A stretch of DNA of 64,000 bases from positions 1 through 64,000 of the forward strand of contig NZ_OOHJ01000032.1 in the NCBI RefSeq assembly GCF_900323885.1, read 5' to 3'. Shown here piece by piece: positions 33,809 through 41,841 of the stretch. Position numbers and translations under genes: made by a program. Origin of the DNA: [Actinomadura] parvosata subsp. kistnae. GTDB lineage: Bacteria; Actinomycetota; Actinomycetes; Streptosporangiales; Streptosporangiaceae. A model generated the notes under the pieces. It was not told the DNA's origin. It made no database searches and saw nothing but the letters and a program-made list of their open reading frames with translations. Position 1 is the stretch's first letter. Each line of letters starts with the position of its first letter.

Positions 33809-35002
33809 TCAGGCCGACAACGCCTGGTCCACGGCCTCCGGCGACAACATGTGTTCGATGATCATCACTGCTGCGCCGACCACCCCCGCCCGGTCGCCGA
33901 GGTCGCTGACCCGGATGCTCAGGTGCTGGGTGGCCAGGGGCAGGGACCTGCTGTAGATCACCTCTCGAAGCCCGGCGAGCAGGTGCTCGCCCGCCCCGGC
34001 GAGGTCGCCGCCGATCAGGATCATGGCGGGGTTGAAGAAGTTGACGATGGAGGCCAGGACGACCCCGACCTCCCGGCCCGCCTGCCGGACCAGCCGGATG
34101 GCCTCGGTGTTGCCGGCGCGCACCAGGCGTACGACGTCGCGGCTGTCGGCGGCCTCCTGGCCCGCCGCACGCAGGCGTGCGGCCAGCGCCGCGCCGCCCG
34201 CCACGGCTTCCAGGCAGCCGATGTTGCCGCAGCGGCACACGACGTTCTCCTCGGACGAGGGCACCCGGATGTGGCCGATGTCGCCCGCCGCGCCCTGTGC
34301 GCCGCGGTGCAGGCTGCGGCCGCTGATGATGCCGCAGCCGATGCCGGTGCCGATCTTGACGTAGACCAGGTGCTCGGCTCCGGATCGCCCGGCCCAGTAT
34401 TCGCCGAGCGCCATCATGTTGACGTCGTTGTCGACCAGGACGGGGACGCCGAGCCGGGCGCCGAGCCAGTCGGGCACCGGGAAACCGTCCCAGCCGGGCA
34501 TGATCGGCGGGTTGACCGGCTTGCCGGTGTCATGCTCCACCGGGCCCGGCAGGCCCACGCCGACTCCGCACACGTCGGTGAGACGGCGGTCGCACTCGGC
34601 GAGCAGCTCGCGGAAGGTGTCCACGAGCCAGGTCAGCACGGTCTCAGGGCCGCGGGCGATGGGCATCTCCGCTTCCCGCTCGGCCAGCGTCGTGGCCGCC
34701 AGGTCGGTCACGGCGAGCCTGGCGTGCGTCGCGCCCAGATCGGCCGCGAGCACGATGCGTGCGCTGCTGTTGAAGGTGAACGCCGTCGCCGGGCGGCCGC
34801 CGGAGGAGATCACGTCGTCGGCCGGCACCACCCAGCGCTGACCCAGCAAGGCGTCGAGGCGGAGGGACACCGTCGACCGCGCCAGGCCGGTGAGCTCGAC
34901 CAGCTCGGCACGGGTGCGTGCGCGCCCGTCACGGAGGAGGGCGAGCAGCGCCCCAGCTCCCACCGCCGGGCTGCTTGTGCCGGTCAGCACGCTCTCAGTC
35001 AA
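33809..35002 (-). CDS. ROK-family transcriptional regulator
   Basis: This 397-aa regulator has an N-terminal winged helix (RTRAELVELTGLARSTVSLR, about 28-47), then a ROK sugar-kinase-like domain: VLAADLGATHARLAVTDLAA (DxGxT phosphate loop), NPPIMPGWDGFPV, VDNDVNMMALGEYWAG, the ROK motif region GTGIGCGIISGRSLHRGAQG, and the zinc site CRCGNIGCLEAVAGG. The catalytic-type Asp in VDNDVN is kept, so it may bind or even phosphorylate sugar. TTG 35002 was chosen because AAAGGGAG lies 6-13 nt before it. It is divergent from the dehydrogenase-ABC operon and likely represses it. Confidence 0.9.
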   Translation of the reverse strand: MTESVLTGTSSPAVGAGALLALLRDGRARTRAELVELTGLARSTVSLRLDALLGQRWVVPADDVISSGGRPATAFTFNSSARIVLAADLGATHARLAVTDLAATTLAEREAEMPIARGPETVLTWLVDTFRELLAECDRRLTDVCGVGVGLPGPVEHDTGKPVNPPIMPGWDGFPVPDWLGARLGVPVLVDNDVNMMALGEYWAGRSGAEHLVYVKIGTGIGCGIISGRSLHRGAQGAAGDIGHIRVPSSEENVVCRCGNIGCLEAVAGGAALAARLRAAGQEAADSRDVVRLVRAGNTEAIRLVRQAGREVGVVLASIVNFFNPAMILIGGDLAGAGEHLLAGLREVIYSRSLPLATQHLSIRVSDLGDRAGVVGAAVMIIEHMLSPEAVDQALSA

Positions 35003-35077
35003 CAGCGCTCCCTTTCGTCGAGATGCACGCTTCCTATGATCCCTCATGGGTCATTATGCCATTTACGCTTCAACTTT

Positions 35078-35110
35078 TGCTTGACCATCGTCATAAGTGC
35101 GCTCTAGCAT
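35078..35110 (+). promoter_or_regulatory. promoter/operator of dehydrogenase-ABC importer operon
   Basis: TTGACC (35081-35086) and TAGCAT (35105-35110) are 18 bases apart. The -10 ends 8 nt before the ATG at 35119, so the mRNA is probably leaderless. TGCTTGACCATCG (35078-35090) is identical to the block in the inositol-phosphate synthase promoter. Confidence 0.6.
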
Positions 35111-35118
35111 CCCGCAAT

Positions 35119-36213
35119 ATGGAGGACATAAGCCGGAAACCGGATGATGCTCCGCGTGTAGGGATCATCGGCACCGGTTTCATGGGCCGGGTGCATGCCC
35201 GCGCCGCGCGCATGGCGGGAGCAACGATCGCGGGGGTGGCCGGGTCGCGCTTGGAGAAGGCGCAGCAGGCCGGCCTGGGTGCTGCCAAAGCCTTCGCCTC
35301 TGCCGATGAGCTCATCGAGTCGGGCGAGATCGATCTGGTGCACATCTGCGCCCCCAATCATCTTCACGCCCCGTTCGCGCTCAAGGCGCTGTCCGCCGGA
35401 CTGGCGGTGATCTGCGAGAAGCCGCTCGCGACGGACGCGGCGAGCGCCGCCCTCATGGCGGAGCGGGCGGCCGAAGCGGGGCTGGTCGCGACGGTGCCGT
35501 TCGTGTACCGCTTCCACGCCATGGTCAGGGAGGCGCGGCAGCGGATCGCCCGCGGCGACGTCGGCAGGATCAGCCTGATCCAGGGCAGCTACTTGCAGGA
35601 TTGGCTGCTGCGCCCGGACGACGACAACTGGCGGGTGGACGCGGAGCTGGGCGGGCCGAGCCGGACGTTCGCCGACATCGGCTCCCACTGGTGCGACCTG
35701 GCGGAGTTCGTCACGGCCGACCGCATCACCGGCGTCTGCGCGCAGGTCGCCGTCGTTCAGCCGGCGCGCGGGAGCACGTCGCCCGTCGTGACGGAGGACG
35801 TGGCGACCGTCCAGTTCCGCACCGCCTCCGGCGCCGTCGGCACGCTGGCCACGAGCCAGGTCTCCCCAGGCCGCAAGAACCGCCTGTTCCTCGAGGTCTC
35901 GGGCACCGAGGCGAGCCTCGCGTTCGACCAGGAACAACCCGAGCTGCTCTGGGTCGGCGACCGCGGCGGATCCCGGACGCTCATGCGCGACCCCACGATC
36001 CTGTCCGCGGCGGCCCGGCCGTATTCGCCGCTGCCCGCCGGTCACCCTCAGGGCTACCACGACTGCTTCGACGCCTTCGTCGCCGACACCTACGCCGCGC
36101 TCCGTGGCGAGCACCGTGACGGGCTGCCGGTGTTCGCGGACGGCGCCCGGGCCGCCGCCATCTGCGAGGCCGTCCTGACCTCGGCGCGGACCGGGAGGTG
36201 GACCGAGTGCTGA
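35119..36213 (+). CDS. Gfo/Idh/MocA-family sugar or inositol dehydrogenase
   Basis: This 364-aa NAD(P)-dependent oxidoreductase has the Rossmann motif GIIGTGFMGRVHARAARMAG at about residues 14-33, the family signature HICAPNHLHAPFALKALSAG with the conserved EKPLATD (Lys of the EKP motif), and the substrate-side DIGSHWCDLAEF holding the catalytic His. These enzymes oxidise sugars, inositols or deoxy sugars. ATG 35119 has no upstream Shine-Dalgarno and sits right after the predicted -10, fitting a leaderless message. It overlaps the ABC ATPase gene by 7 nt. Confidence 0.9.
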   Translation: MEDISRKPDDAPRVGIIGTGFMGRVHARAARMAGATIAGVAGSRLEKAQQAGLGAAKAFASADELIESGEIDLVHICAPNHLHAPFALKALSAGLAVICEKPLATDAASAALMAERAAEAGLVATVPFVYRFHAMVREARQRIARGDVGRISLIQGSYLQDWLLRPDDDNWRVDAELGGPSRTFADIGSHWCDLAEFVTADRITGVCAQVAVVQPARGSTSPVVTEDVATVQFRTASGAVGTLATSQVSPGRKNRLFLEVSGTEASLAFDQEQPELLWVGDRGGSRTLMRDPTILSAAARPYSPLPAGHPQGYHDCFDAFVADTYAALRGEHRDGLPVFADGARAAAICEAVLTSARTGRWTEC

Positions 36214-37646
36214 GCATGCGCGGTATCGGCAAGAGCTTCCTGGGCGTACGGGTGCTGTCCGGCGTCGACCTGGACGTGGCGGCCGGCGAGGTGCACGCCG
36301 TCGTCGGCGAGAACGGCGCCGGCAAGTCCACCCTCATGAAGATCATCTGCGGGGTGCACGCGCCGGACGAGGGCACGATCGAGATCGACGGGCGGCCCGT
36401 CTCCTTCGGCCATCCCCTCGACGCGCAGCGCTCCGGCATCGCGATCATCTACCAGGAGTTCAACCTGCTGCCCGAGCGCACCGTCGCCGAGAACGTCTTC
36501 CTCGGCCGCGAGCCGGTCCGGCGCGGGCTGGTCGACCGGACCGCCATGGACGCGGCGACCGCCCGGCTGCTCGACGAGCTGGGCGAGAGCTCCTTCGGCC
36601 CGCGTGACGCCGTCAAGCGCCTGTCGGTGGCCCAGCAGCAGGTCGTGGAGATCGTCAAGGCGCTGTCGGTGAACGCCAGGCTCGTCGTCATGGACGAGCC
36701 CAGCGCGGCGCTCGCCGAGCACGAGGTCGAGCTGCTCTACCGGCTCATCGGACGGCTGCGGGAGCGCGGGGTCGCCGTCGTGTACATCTCCCACCGATTA
36801 CGCGAGGTGTTCGACCTCGCCGACCGGGTCACCGTGCTCAAGGACGGCGCGCGCGTCACCACGGTCCCGATCGGCGAGGTGTCGTCCGACGAGCTGATCC
36901 GCCTGATGGTCGGCCGCGATCTCGGCACCTACTTTCCGGCACGGTCGTCGGCGACCGGCGAGGTACGGCTCAGCCTGCGCGGCGCCGGCAACCACAAGCT
37001 GCGCGACATCGACCTGGAGCTGCGTGCCGGGGAGATCGTCGGCATCGCCGGCCTGCAGGGGTCCGGCCGGTCGGAACTGGCCAAGGCGATCTTCGGCGCG
37101 GAGCCGTTCACGACGGGCGAGATGACACCGTCGCGTCCCCGCTCGGTGCGGGAAGGCGTGGCCCTCGGCATCGGTCTCGTCACCGAGGACCGCAAGGCCG
37201 AAGGGCTCGCGCTGCGCCAGTCCGTGCGGGACAACGCCCTGCTCGTCGCGCGTGCGCTGGGCGCCAAGGGCCGTGACGGCGTCGGCGGCCTGCTCGAACG
37301 GGTGCGCCTGTCGCCTCCGCGCCAGGAGCAGGAGGTGCGCTACCTGTCCGGCGGCAACCAGCAGAAGGTCGTGCTGGCGAAATGGATGACGATGGCGCCG
37401 CGGGTGCTGCTGTTCGACGAGCCGACCCGGGGCGTGGACGTCGGGGCCAAGGCCGCGATCCACGACCTGATGCGCGAGCTGGCCGACGACGGCATGGCCA
37501 TCATGATGATCTCGTCCGAGCTGCCCGAACTGATCGGCATGAGCGACCGCGTCGTCGTCCTGCGGGACGGCCGGATCGCGGGCACGCTGCCGGCCGGCCC
37601 TTCGGAAGAGGCCATCATGCGCCTGGCCGCGGGAGAGGTGACCTGA
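36207..37646 (+). CDS. sugar ABC importer ATPase (RbsA-like, two domains)
   Basis: This 479-aa protein has two ABC domains, as in ribose, xylose and inositol importers. Domain 1 has Walker A GENGAGKSTLMK, the Q-loop YQEFNLL, and Walker B LVVMDEPSAAL with an unusual signature LSVAQQQ. Domain 2 has the degenerate Walker A GLQGSGRSELAK, signature LSGGNQQKVVLAKW and Walker B LLFDEPTRGVDVG. GTG 36207 was chosen because GGGAGG lies 8 nt upstream, and it overlaps the dehydrogenase stop. The first permease starts immediately after its stop, so the set is one operon. Confidence 0.94.
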   Translation: MLSMRGIGKSFLGVRVLSGVDLDVAAGEVHAVVGENGAGKSTLMKIICGVHAPDEGTIEIDGRPVSFGHPLDAQRSGIAIIYQEFNLLPERTVAENVFLGREPVRRGLVDRTAMDAATARLLDELGESSFGPRDAVKRLSVAQQQVVEIVKALSVNARLVVMDEPSAALAEHEVELLYRLIGRLRERGVAVVYISHRLREVFDLADRVTVLKDGARVTTVPIGEVSSDELIRLMVGRDLGTYFPARSSATGEVRLSLRGAGNHKLRDIDLELRAGEIVGIAGLQGSGRSELAKAIFGAEPFTTGEMTPSRPRSVREGVALGIGLVTEDRKAEGLALRQSVRDNALLVARALGAKGRDGVGGLLERVRLSPPRQEQEVRYLSGGNQQKVVLAKWMTMAPRVLLFDEPTRGVDVGAKAAIHDLMRELADDGMAIMMISSELPELIGMSDRVVVLRDGRIAGTLPAGPSEEAIMRLAAGEVT

Positions 37647-38660
37647 ATGGACACCCTCTCACGCGGTCGCCGTCCCGCCCTCGGCGGCGAGGCACGAGGC
37701 GGCCTGGCGGCCCGGTTACGTGAGCCCACGTCCGTGGTGTTCCTCGCGCTCTTCGGCCTGATCGCCGTCGGCTGGGTCCTCGTCGCCCTGGACGGCGGCC
37801 AGTTCCTGACCACGGAGAGCATCGTCGGGATCCAGCAGCGTTCGGCGGCCCTGGGCATCGTGGCGATCGGTCAGACGCTGGCGATCCTGGCCGGCTCGCT
37901 GGATCTGTCGGTCGCCTACCTGATCAGCCTGACCTCGCTGGTCGCGGCCGAGATCATGGCGGGCCAGGACGGCAACATCCTGCCCGCGGTCGCCGCCGTG
38001 CTGGCCGTCAGCGCCCTGGTGGGACTGGTCAACGGGCTCGTCATCACCCGGCTCCACGTGCACGCCTTCATCGCCACCCTCGGCGTCGCCCTGATCATCA
38101 GGGGCATCGTGGACCACCTGTACGACGGCCCGGCAGGCAAGGTGCCCGAGTCGTTCCAGTTGCTGGGATACTCCCGGATCGGGCCGATCCCCGTCTCCGC
38201 CCTGCTCTGGGCGGGCGTGGCCGTCGTGGCCTGGTTCCTGCTGAGCCGGACCCGGCTGGGCTACCGCGTCTACGCCGTCGGCGGGAACGAGGAGGTCGCC
38301 CGGCTGTCCGGGATCCGCACCAGCCGGGTCATCGTGCTCACGCACGTGCTCTGCTCCATCTGCGCCGGCGTCGCGGGCCTGCTGCTGGCCAGCCGGCTCG
38401 GCGCCGGGGCGCCCACGGTGGGCACCGACGGCGGCTACGACCTGGAGTCCATCGCCGCGGTCGTGCTCGGCGGCACCGCGCTGGCCGGCGGCAAGGGCGG
38501 CGTCGCCGGGACGGTCGGCGGCGTCCTGCTGCTGGCCGTCCTGGACACCATCTTCAACCAGCTCGAGGTCAACTCCTTCGTCAAGGACGTGGTCCGCGGC
38601 GTGGTCATCGTCATCGCGGTGGCCGTCTACGCCCGGCGTATCAAGGGACGGTCGGCATGA
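37647..38660 (+). CDS. sugar ABC permease (RbsC-like) 1
   Basis: This 337-aa protein of the BPD_transp_2 family has 8-10 hydrophobic helices. It contains GQTLAILAGSLDLSVAYLIS (the conserved G-x-DLSVG-like motif, here DLSVA), GLVNGLVITRLHVHAFIATL, and VYAVGGNEEVARLSGIRTSR, the typical coupling loop to the RbsA-type ATPase. It starts directly after the ATPase stop and overlaps the second permease by 4 nt. Two different permeases in one locus suggest a heterodimeric channel. Confidence 0.92.
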   Translation: MDTLSRGRRPALGGEARGGLAARLREPTSVVFLALFGLIAVGWVLVALDGGQFLTTESIVGIQQRSAALGIVAIGQTLAILAGSLDLSVAYLISLTSLVAAEIMAGQDGNILPAVAAVLAVSALVGLVNGLVITRLHVHAFIATLGVALIIRGIVDHLYDGPAGKVPESFQLLGYSRIGPIPVSALLWAGVAVVAWFLLSRTRLGYRVYAVGGNEEVARLSGIRTSRVIVLTHVLCSICAGVAGLLLASRLGAGAPTVGTDGGYDLESIAAVVLGGTALAGGKGGVAGTVGGVLLLAVLDTIFNQLEVNSFVKDVVRGVVIVIAVAVYARRIKGRSA

Positions 38661-39607
38661 AGCGGGCACTTCCCATCCTCGTGGTCCTCGTGGTGCTGCT
38701 GGCCGCGATCGCCATCGTCAATCCGCACTTCCTGGAGCCCGCCGGGTTCCTGGCGTTCCTCAAGCGGGCCGCGCCGCTGGTGATCCTGGCCGCCGGGCAG
38801 TACTTCGTCATCGTCTCCGGCGAGTTCGACCTGTCAGTCGGGTCGCTGGTGACGGCCGAAGTGGTGATCGCCGCGCGGCTCATCGACGGCGACGAGTCCG
38901 CCACCTGGCCGGTGCTCGCGCTGCTGATCGTCATCGGGCTGCTCGTGGGGCTGGTCAACGGGGTGGTCACCACCAAGCTGCGGGTGCCGTCGTTCATCGT
39001 GACGCTCGGCATGCTGCTCGTGCTGTCCGGAGCGGTGTTCCTGTGGACCGGCGGCGCGCCGCGCGGCGCGCTGTCGGAAGGCTTCCGGACGTTCGGCCGC
39101 GGCGCGCTCGGGCCGGTGCCGTGGTCGGTGCTGATCCTGCTGGCCGTGGGCGCGGCGGCGATCTGGCTCATGCGCGCCGACTTCGGCAAGACGCTGATGG
39201 CCACCGGCGACAACGAGCGCGCCGCCGCGCTGTCCGGGGTGCGGGTCGACCGGGCCAAGATCTTCGCGTTCGTGCTGTCCGGGCTGGCGGCGGCCGTCGC
39301 GGCGATCCTGCTGGGCGGGTTCGCCGGGGTGTCGGCGCAGGTGGGGCAGGGGCTGGAGTTCTCCGCCATCACCGCGGTCGTCCTGGGCGGCGTGGCGCTG
39401 GGCGGCGGGCGCGGCTCCGTGCTCGCCGCCATGGCCGGCGCCTTCACGCTGGAGGCGCTGTTCACCCTGCTCAACCTGTACGGGATCTCCGGGGCGCTGG
39501 AGTTCACCGTGCAGGGCGTCATCATCATCGCCGCGGTCGCGGCGGGAGCCGTCCGACTTCCCTGGAAGTTCACCCCCCGAAGAGGAGACGCCCATGCCGC
39601 CTCGTAA
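38657..39607 (+). CDS. sugar ABC permease (RbsC-like) 2
   Basis: This 316-aa permease is a paralogue of the previous gene. It contains GQYFVIVSGEFDLSVGSLVT with a canonical EFDLSVG motif, NGVVTTKLRVPSFIVTLGML, and the coupling loop ATGDNERAAALSGVRVDRAK. ATG 38657 overlaps the upstream stop (ATGA), and its end overlaps the start of the binding protein by 14 nt, so all importer parts are translationally linked. Confidence 0.92.
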   Translation: MKRALPILVVLVVLLAAIAIVNPHFLEPAGFLAFLKRAAPLVILAAGQYFVIVSGEFDLSVGSLVTAEVVIAARLIDGDESATWPVLALLIVIGLLVGLVNGVVTTKLRVPSFIVTLGMLLVLSGAVFLWTGGAPRGALSEGFRTFGRGALGPVPWSVLILLAVGAAAIWLMRADFGKTLMATGDNERAAALSGVRVDRAKIFAFVLSGLAAAVAAILLGGFAGVSAQVGQGLEFSAITAVVLGGVALGGGRGSVLAAMAGAFTLEALFTLLNLYGISGALEFTVQGVIIIAAVAAGAVRLPWKFTPRRGDAHAAS

Positions 39608-40802
39608 GGCCGCAGTCGCCGCGTTCGCCGTTCTCGCCCTCGCCGCCTGCACCACGGACAAGCCGGCGGCCACGACTCAATCCGCCGCGTCCGCCCCGAG
39701 CGCCAGCGAGAGCGCCCAGGGGTCGGGCACCGGCGCGCAGTCGAAGTTCTTCGTGCAGGCGGACTTCGACGCGCAGCTCGCCATGCGCTCCCAGACCCCC
39801 GAAGGGCCGGCGAACAAGCCGTGGGAGCAGGCCATCGCGCCGAAGATGATCGACACGGCGAAATACAAGAAGGACGGGCCGTACCACCTGTGTTTCTCCA
39901 ACGCGGCGGTCAACAACCCGTGGCGGCAGGTCGGCTGGAAGACGATGCAGGCCGAGGTGGGCCTGCACAAGGAGATCAGCAAGTTCACCGCGCTGGATGC
40001 CGAGGGCAAGGACGACAAGCAGATCTCCGACATCGCCGAGCTGCAGGCCAAGGGCTGCGACGCGTTGATCGTCTCGCCGAACACCACCGCGACGCTCACT
40101 CCGGCCGTGACGGCGGCGTGTGAGAAGGTGCCCGTGATCGTGTTCGACCGGGGGGTGCAGACCGACTGCCCGGTGACGTTCATCAAGCCCATCGGTGGCT
40201 ACGCCTTCGGCGCTGATGCCGCCGAATTCCTGGTGGAGAAGGTGCCGGCCGGGGGGAAGGTGCTGGCGCTGCGCATCCTGCCCGGCGTGGACGTGCTGGA
40301 GACCCGCTGGTCGGCGGCCAAGGTGGTCTTCGACAAGAGCAAGGTCCAGGTGGTCGGGGTGGAGTTCTCCGACGGTGACGCCGCCAAGACCAAGAGCATC
40401 GTCAGCGACTACATCCAGCGCTACGGCAAGATCGACGGCGTCTGGATGGACGCGGGCGCCACGGCGGTGGCGGCGATCGAGGCGTTCGAGGACGCGGGTC
40501 TGCCGGTGCCGCCGATCAACGGCGAGGATCAGCAGGACTTCCTGCAGAAGTGGAAGGACGCCGGTCTGACCGCGGTCGCGCCGACCTATCCGACCTACCA
40601 GTGGCGCACGCCGGTGATCGCCGCGCTGAAGATCCTCAAGGGTGAGCAGGTGCCCCAGACGTGGAACCTGCCGCAGCCGAAGGTCACCGGCGAGAACCTG
40701 GCGACCTACCTGAAGCCGAACATGCCGCCGCTGCACTACGCGCTGTGCGGCTGCGAGGACCTGCCCGGCTTCCCCGAGGCGTGGGGCGGCAAGAAGGGCT
40801 GA
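39594..40802 (+). CDS. sugar-binding lipoprotein of ABC importer (Peripla_BP_4)
   Basis: This 402-aa lipoprotein has a signal peptide with lipobox LAAC (Cys19), then a Ser/Ala/Thr-rich linker to about 50 and a type I periplasmic-binding fold. FSNAAVNNPWRQVGWKTMQA is the first strand and ligand loop, GCDALIVSPNTTATLTPAVT the next, VPVIVFDRGVQTDCPVTFIK the Asp-Arg sugar clamp, and DGVWMDAGATAVAAIEAFED lies in lobe 2. Such proteins bind ribose, xylose, inositol or similar. A Shine-Dalgarno AGAGGAGA precedes ATG 39594. A hairpin follows the stop. Confidence 0.92.
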   Translation: MPPRKAAVAAFAVLALAACTTDKPAATTQSAASAPSASESAQGSGTGAQSKFFVQADFDAQLAMRSQTPEGPANKPWEQAIAPKMIDTAKYKKDGPYHLCFSNAAVNNPWRQVGWKTMQAEVGLHKEISKFTALDAEGKDDKQISDIAELQAKGCDALIVSPNTTATLTPAVTAACEKVPVIVFDRGVQTDCPVTFIKPIGGYAFGADAAEFLVEKVPAGGKVLALRILPGVDVLETRWSAAKVVFDKSKVQVVGVEFSDGDAAKTKSIVSDYIQRYGKIDGVWMDAGATAVAAIEAFEDAGLPVPPINGEDQQDFLQKWKDAGLTAVAPTYPTYQWRTPVIAALKILKGEQVPQTWNLPQPKVTGENLATYLKPNMPPLHYALCGCEDLPGFPEAWGGKKG

Positions 40803-40818
40803 CCGGCTCCTCGCGCGA

Positions 40819-40846
40819 GAGCCGGCCGCGAAGAGCCGGCCGGCTC
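40819..40846 (+). promoter_or_regulatory. 9-bp hairpin between binding-protein and epimerase genes
   Basis: GAGCCGGCC (40819-40827) and GGCCGGCTC (40838-40846) enclose a 10-nt loop. It lies in the 71-nt gap after the binding protein. A partial terminator or mRNA-stabilising element would raise binding protein over downstream enzyme. Confidence 0.5.
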
Positions 40847-40873
40847 CTTCCGCCCCTGCGACGACGAAGAGGG

Positions 40874-41713
40874 ATGCCATTGTTCTCCATCGGAGTGAAC
40901 ACCTGGGTCTGGGTCTCCCCGCTGACCGACGACGACCTGGCGCGGCTCGCCCCCCGCATCGCCGGGTGGGGCTTCGACGTCATCGAGCTGCCCGTCGAGC
41001 AGCCCGGCGACTGGAGCCCGGACAAGGCCGCGGCGCTGCTGGCCGAGCACGGGCTGGCCGCGTCCGTGGTGCTGGTCATGCCACCGGGCCGCGAGCTCGT
41101 GGCCGCCTCCCCGCAGACCGTCCGCGACACCCAGGACTACCTGCGGCACTGTGTCGACGTGGCGGTGACCGTCGGCTCCCCGGTGATCGCCGGGCCGGCG
41201 TACGCGTCGGTCGGCCGCACCTGGCGGCTGTCACCGGACGAGCGCCGCCAGGCCTACGCCGAGCTGCGCGAGAACGTGCGGCCCGTCCTGGACCACGCGG
41301 CCGAGCGCGGGATCACGCTCGCGGTCGAGCCGCTCAACCGGTACGAGACCAGCCTCATCAACACCGTCGAACAAGCACTGGAGGCGCTGCCCGACGACTG
41401 CCACCTCGCACTTGACACCTACCACCTGAACATCGAGGAGAAGGACCCCGCCCAGGCGGCCCGGACGGCGGCCGGCCGGATCGGGCACGTGCAGGTGTGC
41501 GGCACCGACCGCGGCACACCGGGCGCCGACCGCTTCGACTGGCCCGGCTTCACCCAGGCGCTGCACGAGGCCGGCTACCAGGGGCCGCTCGTCATCGAGT
41601 CCTTCACCGCCCACAACCAAAGCATCGCCACCGCCGCCTCCATCTGGCGGCCCCTCGCAGCAAGCCAGGACGCGCTGGCCACCGACGGCCTCACCTACCT
41701 GCGCACCCTCTGA
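40874..41713 (+). CDS. sugar phosphate isomerase/epimerase (TIM barrel)
   Basis: This 279-aa protein has the AP-endonuclease-2-like TIM barrel used by D-tagatose/psicose 3-epimerases and inosose isomerases. It starts SIGVNTWVWVSPLTDDDLAR. The metal and catalytic residues are in ITLAVEPLNRYETS (Glu), CHLALDTYHLNIEE (Asp and His), HVQVCGTDRGTPG (His), and LVIESF (Glu). ATG 40874 follows GAAGAGGG. Position after the importer and dehydrogenase suggests it reshapes the oxidised sugar or inosose, matching the order import, oxidation, isomerisation. The true substrate is unknown. Confidence 0.9.
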   Translation: MPLFSIGVNTWVWVSPLTDDDLARLAPRIAGWGFDVIELPVEQPGDWSPDKAAALLAEHGLAASVVLVMPPGRELVAASPQTVRDTQDYLRHCVDVAVTVGSPVIAGPAYASVGRTWRLSPDERRQAYAELRENVRPVLDHAAERGITLAVEPLNRYETSLINTVEQALEALPDDCHLALDTYHLNIEEKDPAQAARTAAGRIGHVQVCGTDRGTPGADRFDWPGFTQALHEAGYQGPLVIESFTAHNQSIATAASIWRPLAASQDALATDGLTYLRTL

Positions 41714-41797
41714 CACCGCTCACCCGTCCGGCCCCGGGCCACCTGACGCTCGCTCGCGTGCGCCCCCAGCGGCGCGCCTTCCCAGCGGCGTTCCTTC

Positions 41798-41816
41798 ACA
41801 CCTCGTTCCGAGGTGT
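41798..41816 (+). promoter_or_regulatory. perfect 8-bp dyad upstream of the ThuA gene
   Basis: ACACCTCG (41798-41805), loop TTC, CGAGGTGT (41809-41816) lies 12 nt before the Shine-Dalgarno AGGAG of the next gene. It could be an operator or a leader hairpin controlling translation. Confidence 0.45.
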
Positions 41817-41841
41817 CGCCACACCCTCCAGGAGATTCGCC

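Noticed and set aside
36207..40802. A dedicated ribose importer
   Set aside because: The proteins are of the ribose/xylose/inositol class, but no ribokinase or RbsD is present. The neighbours point to a cyclitol or rare sugar, so a ribose label is not supported.
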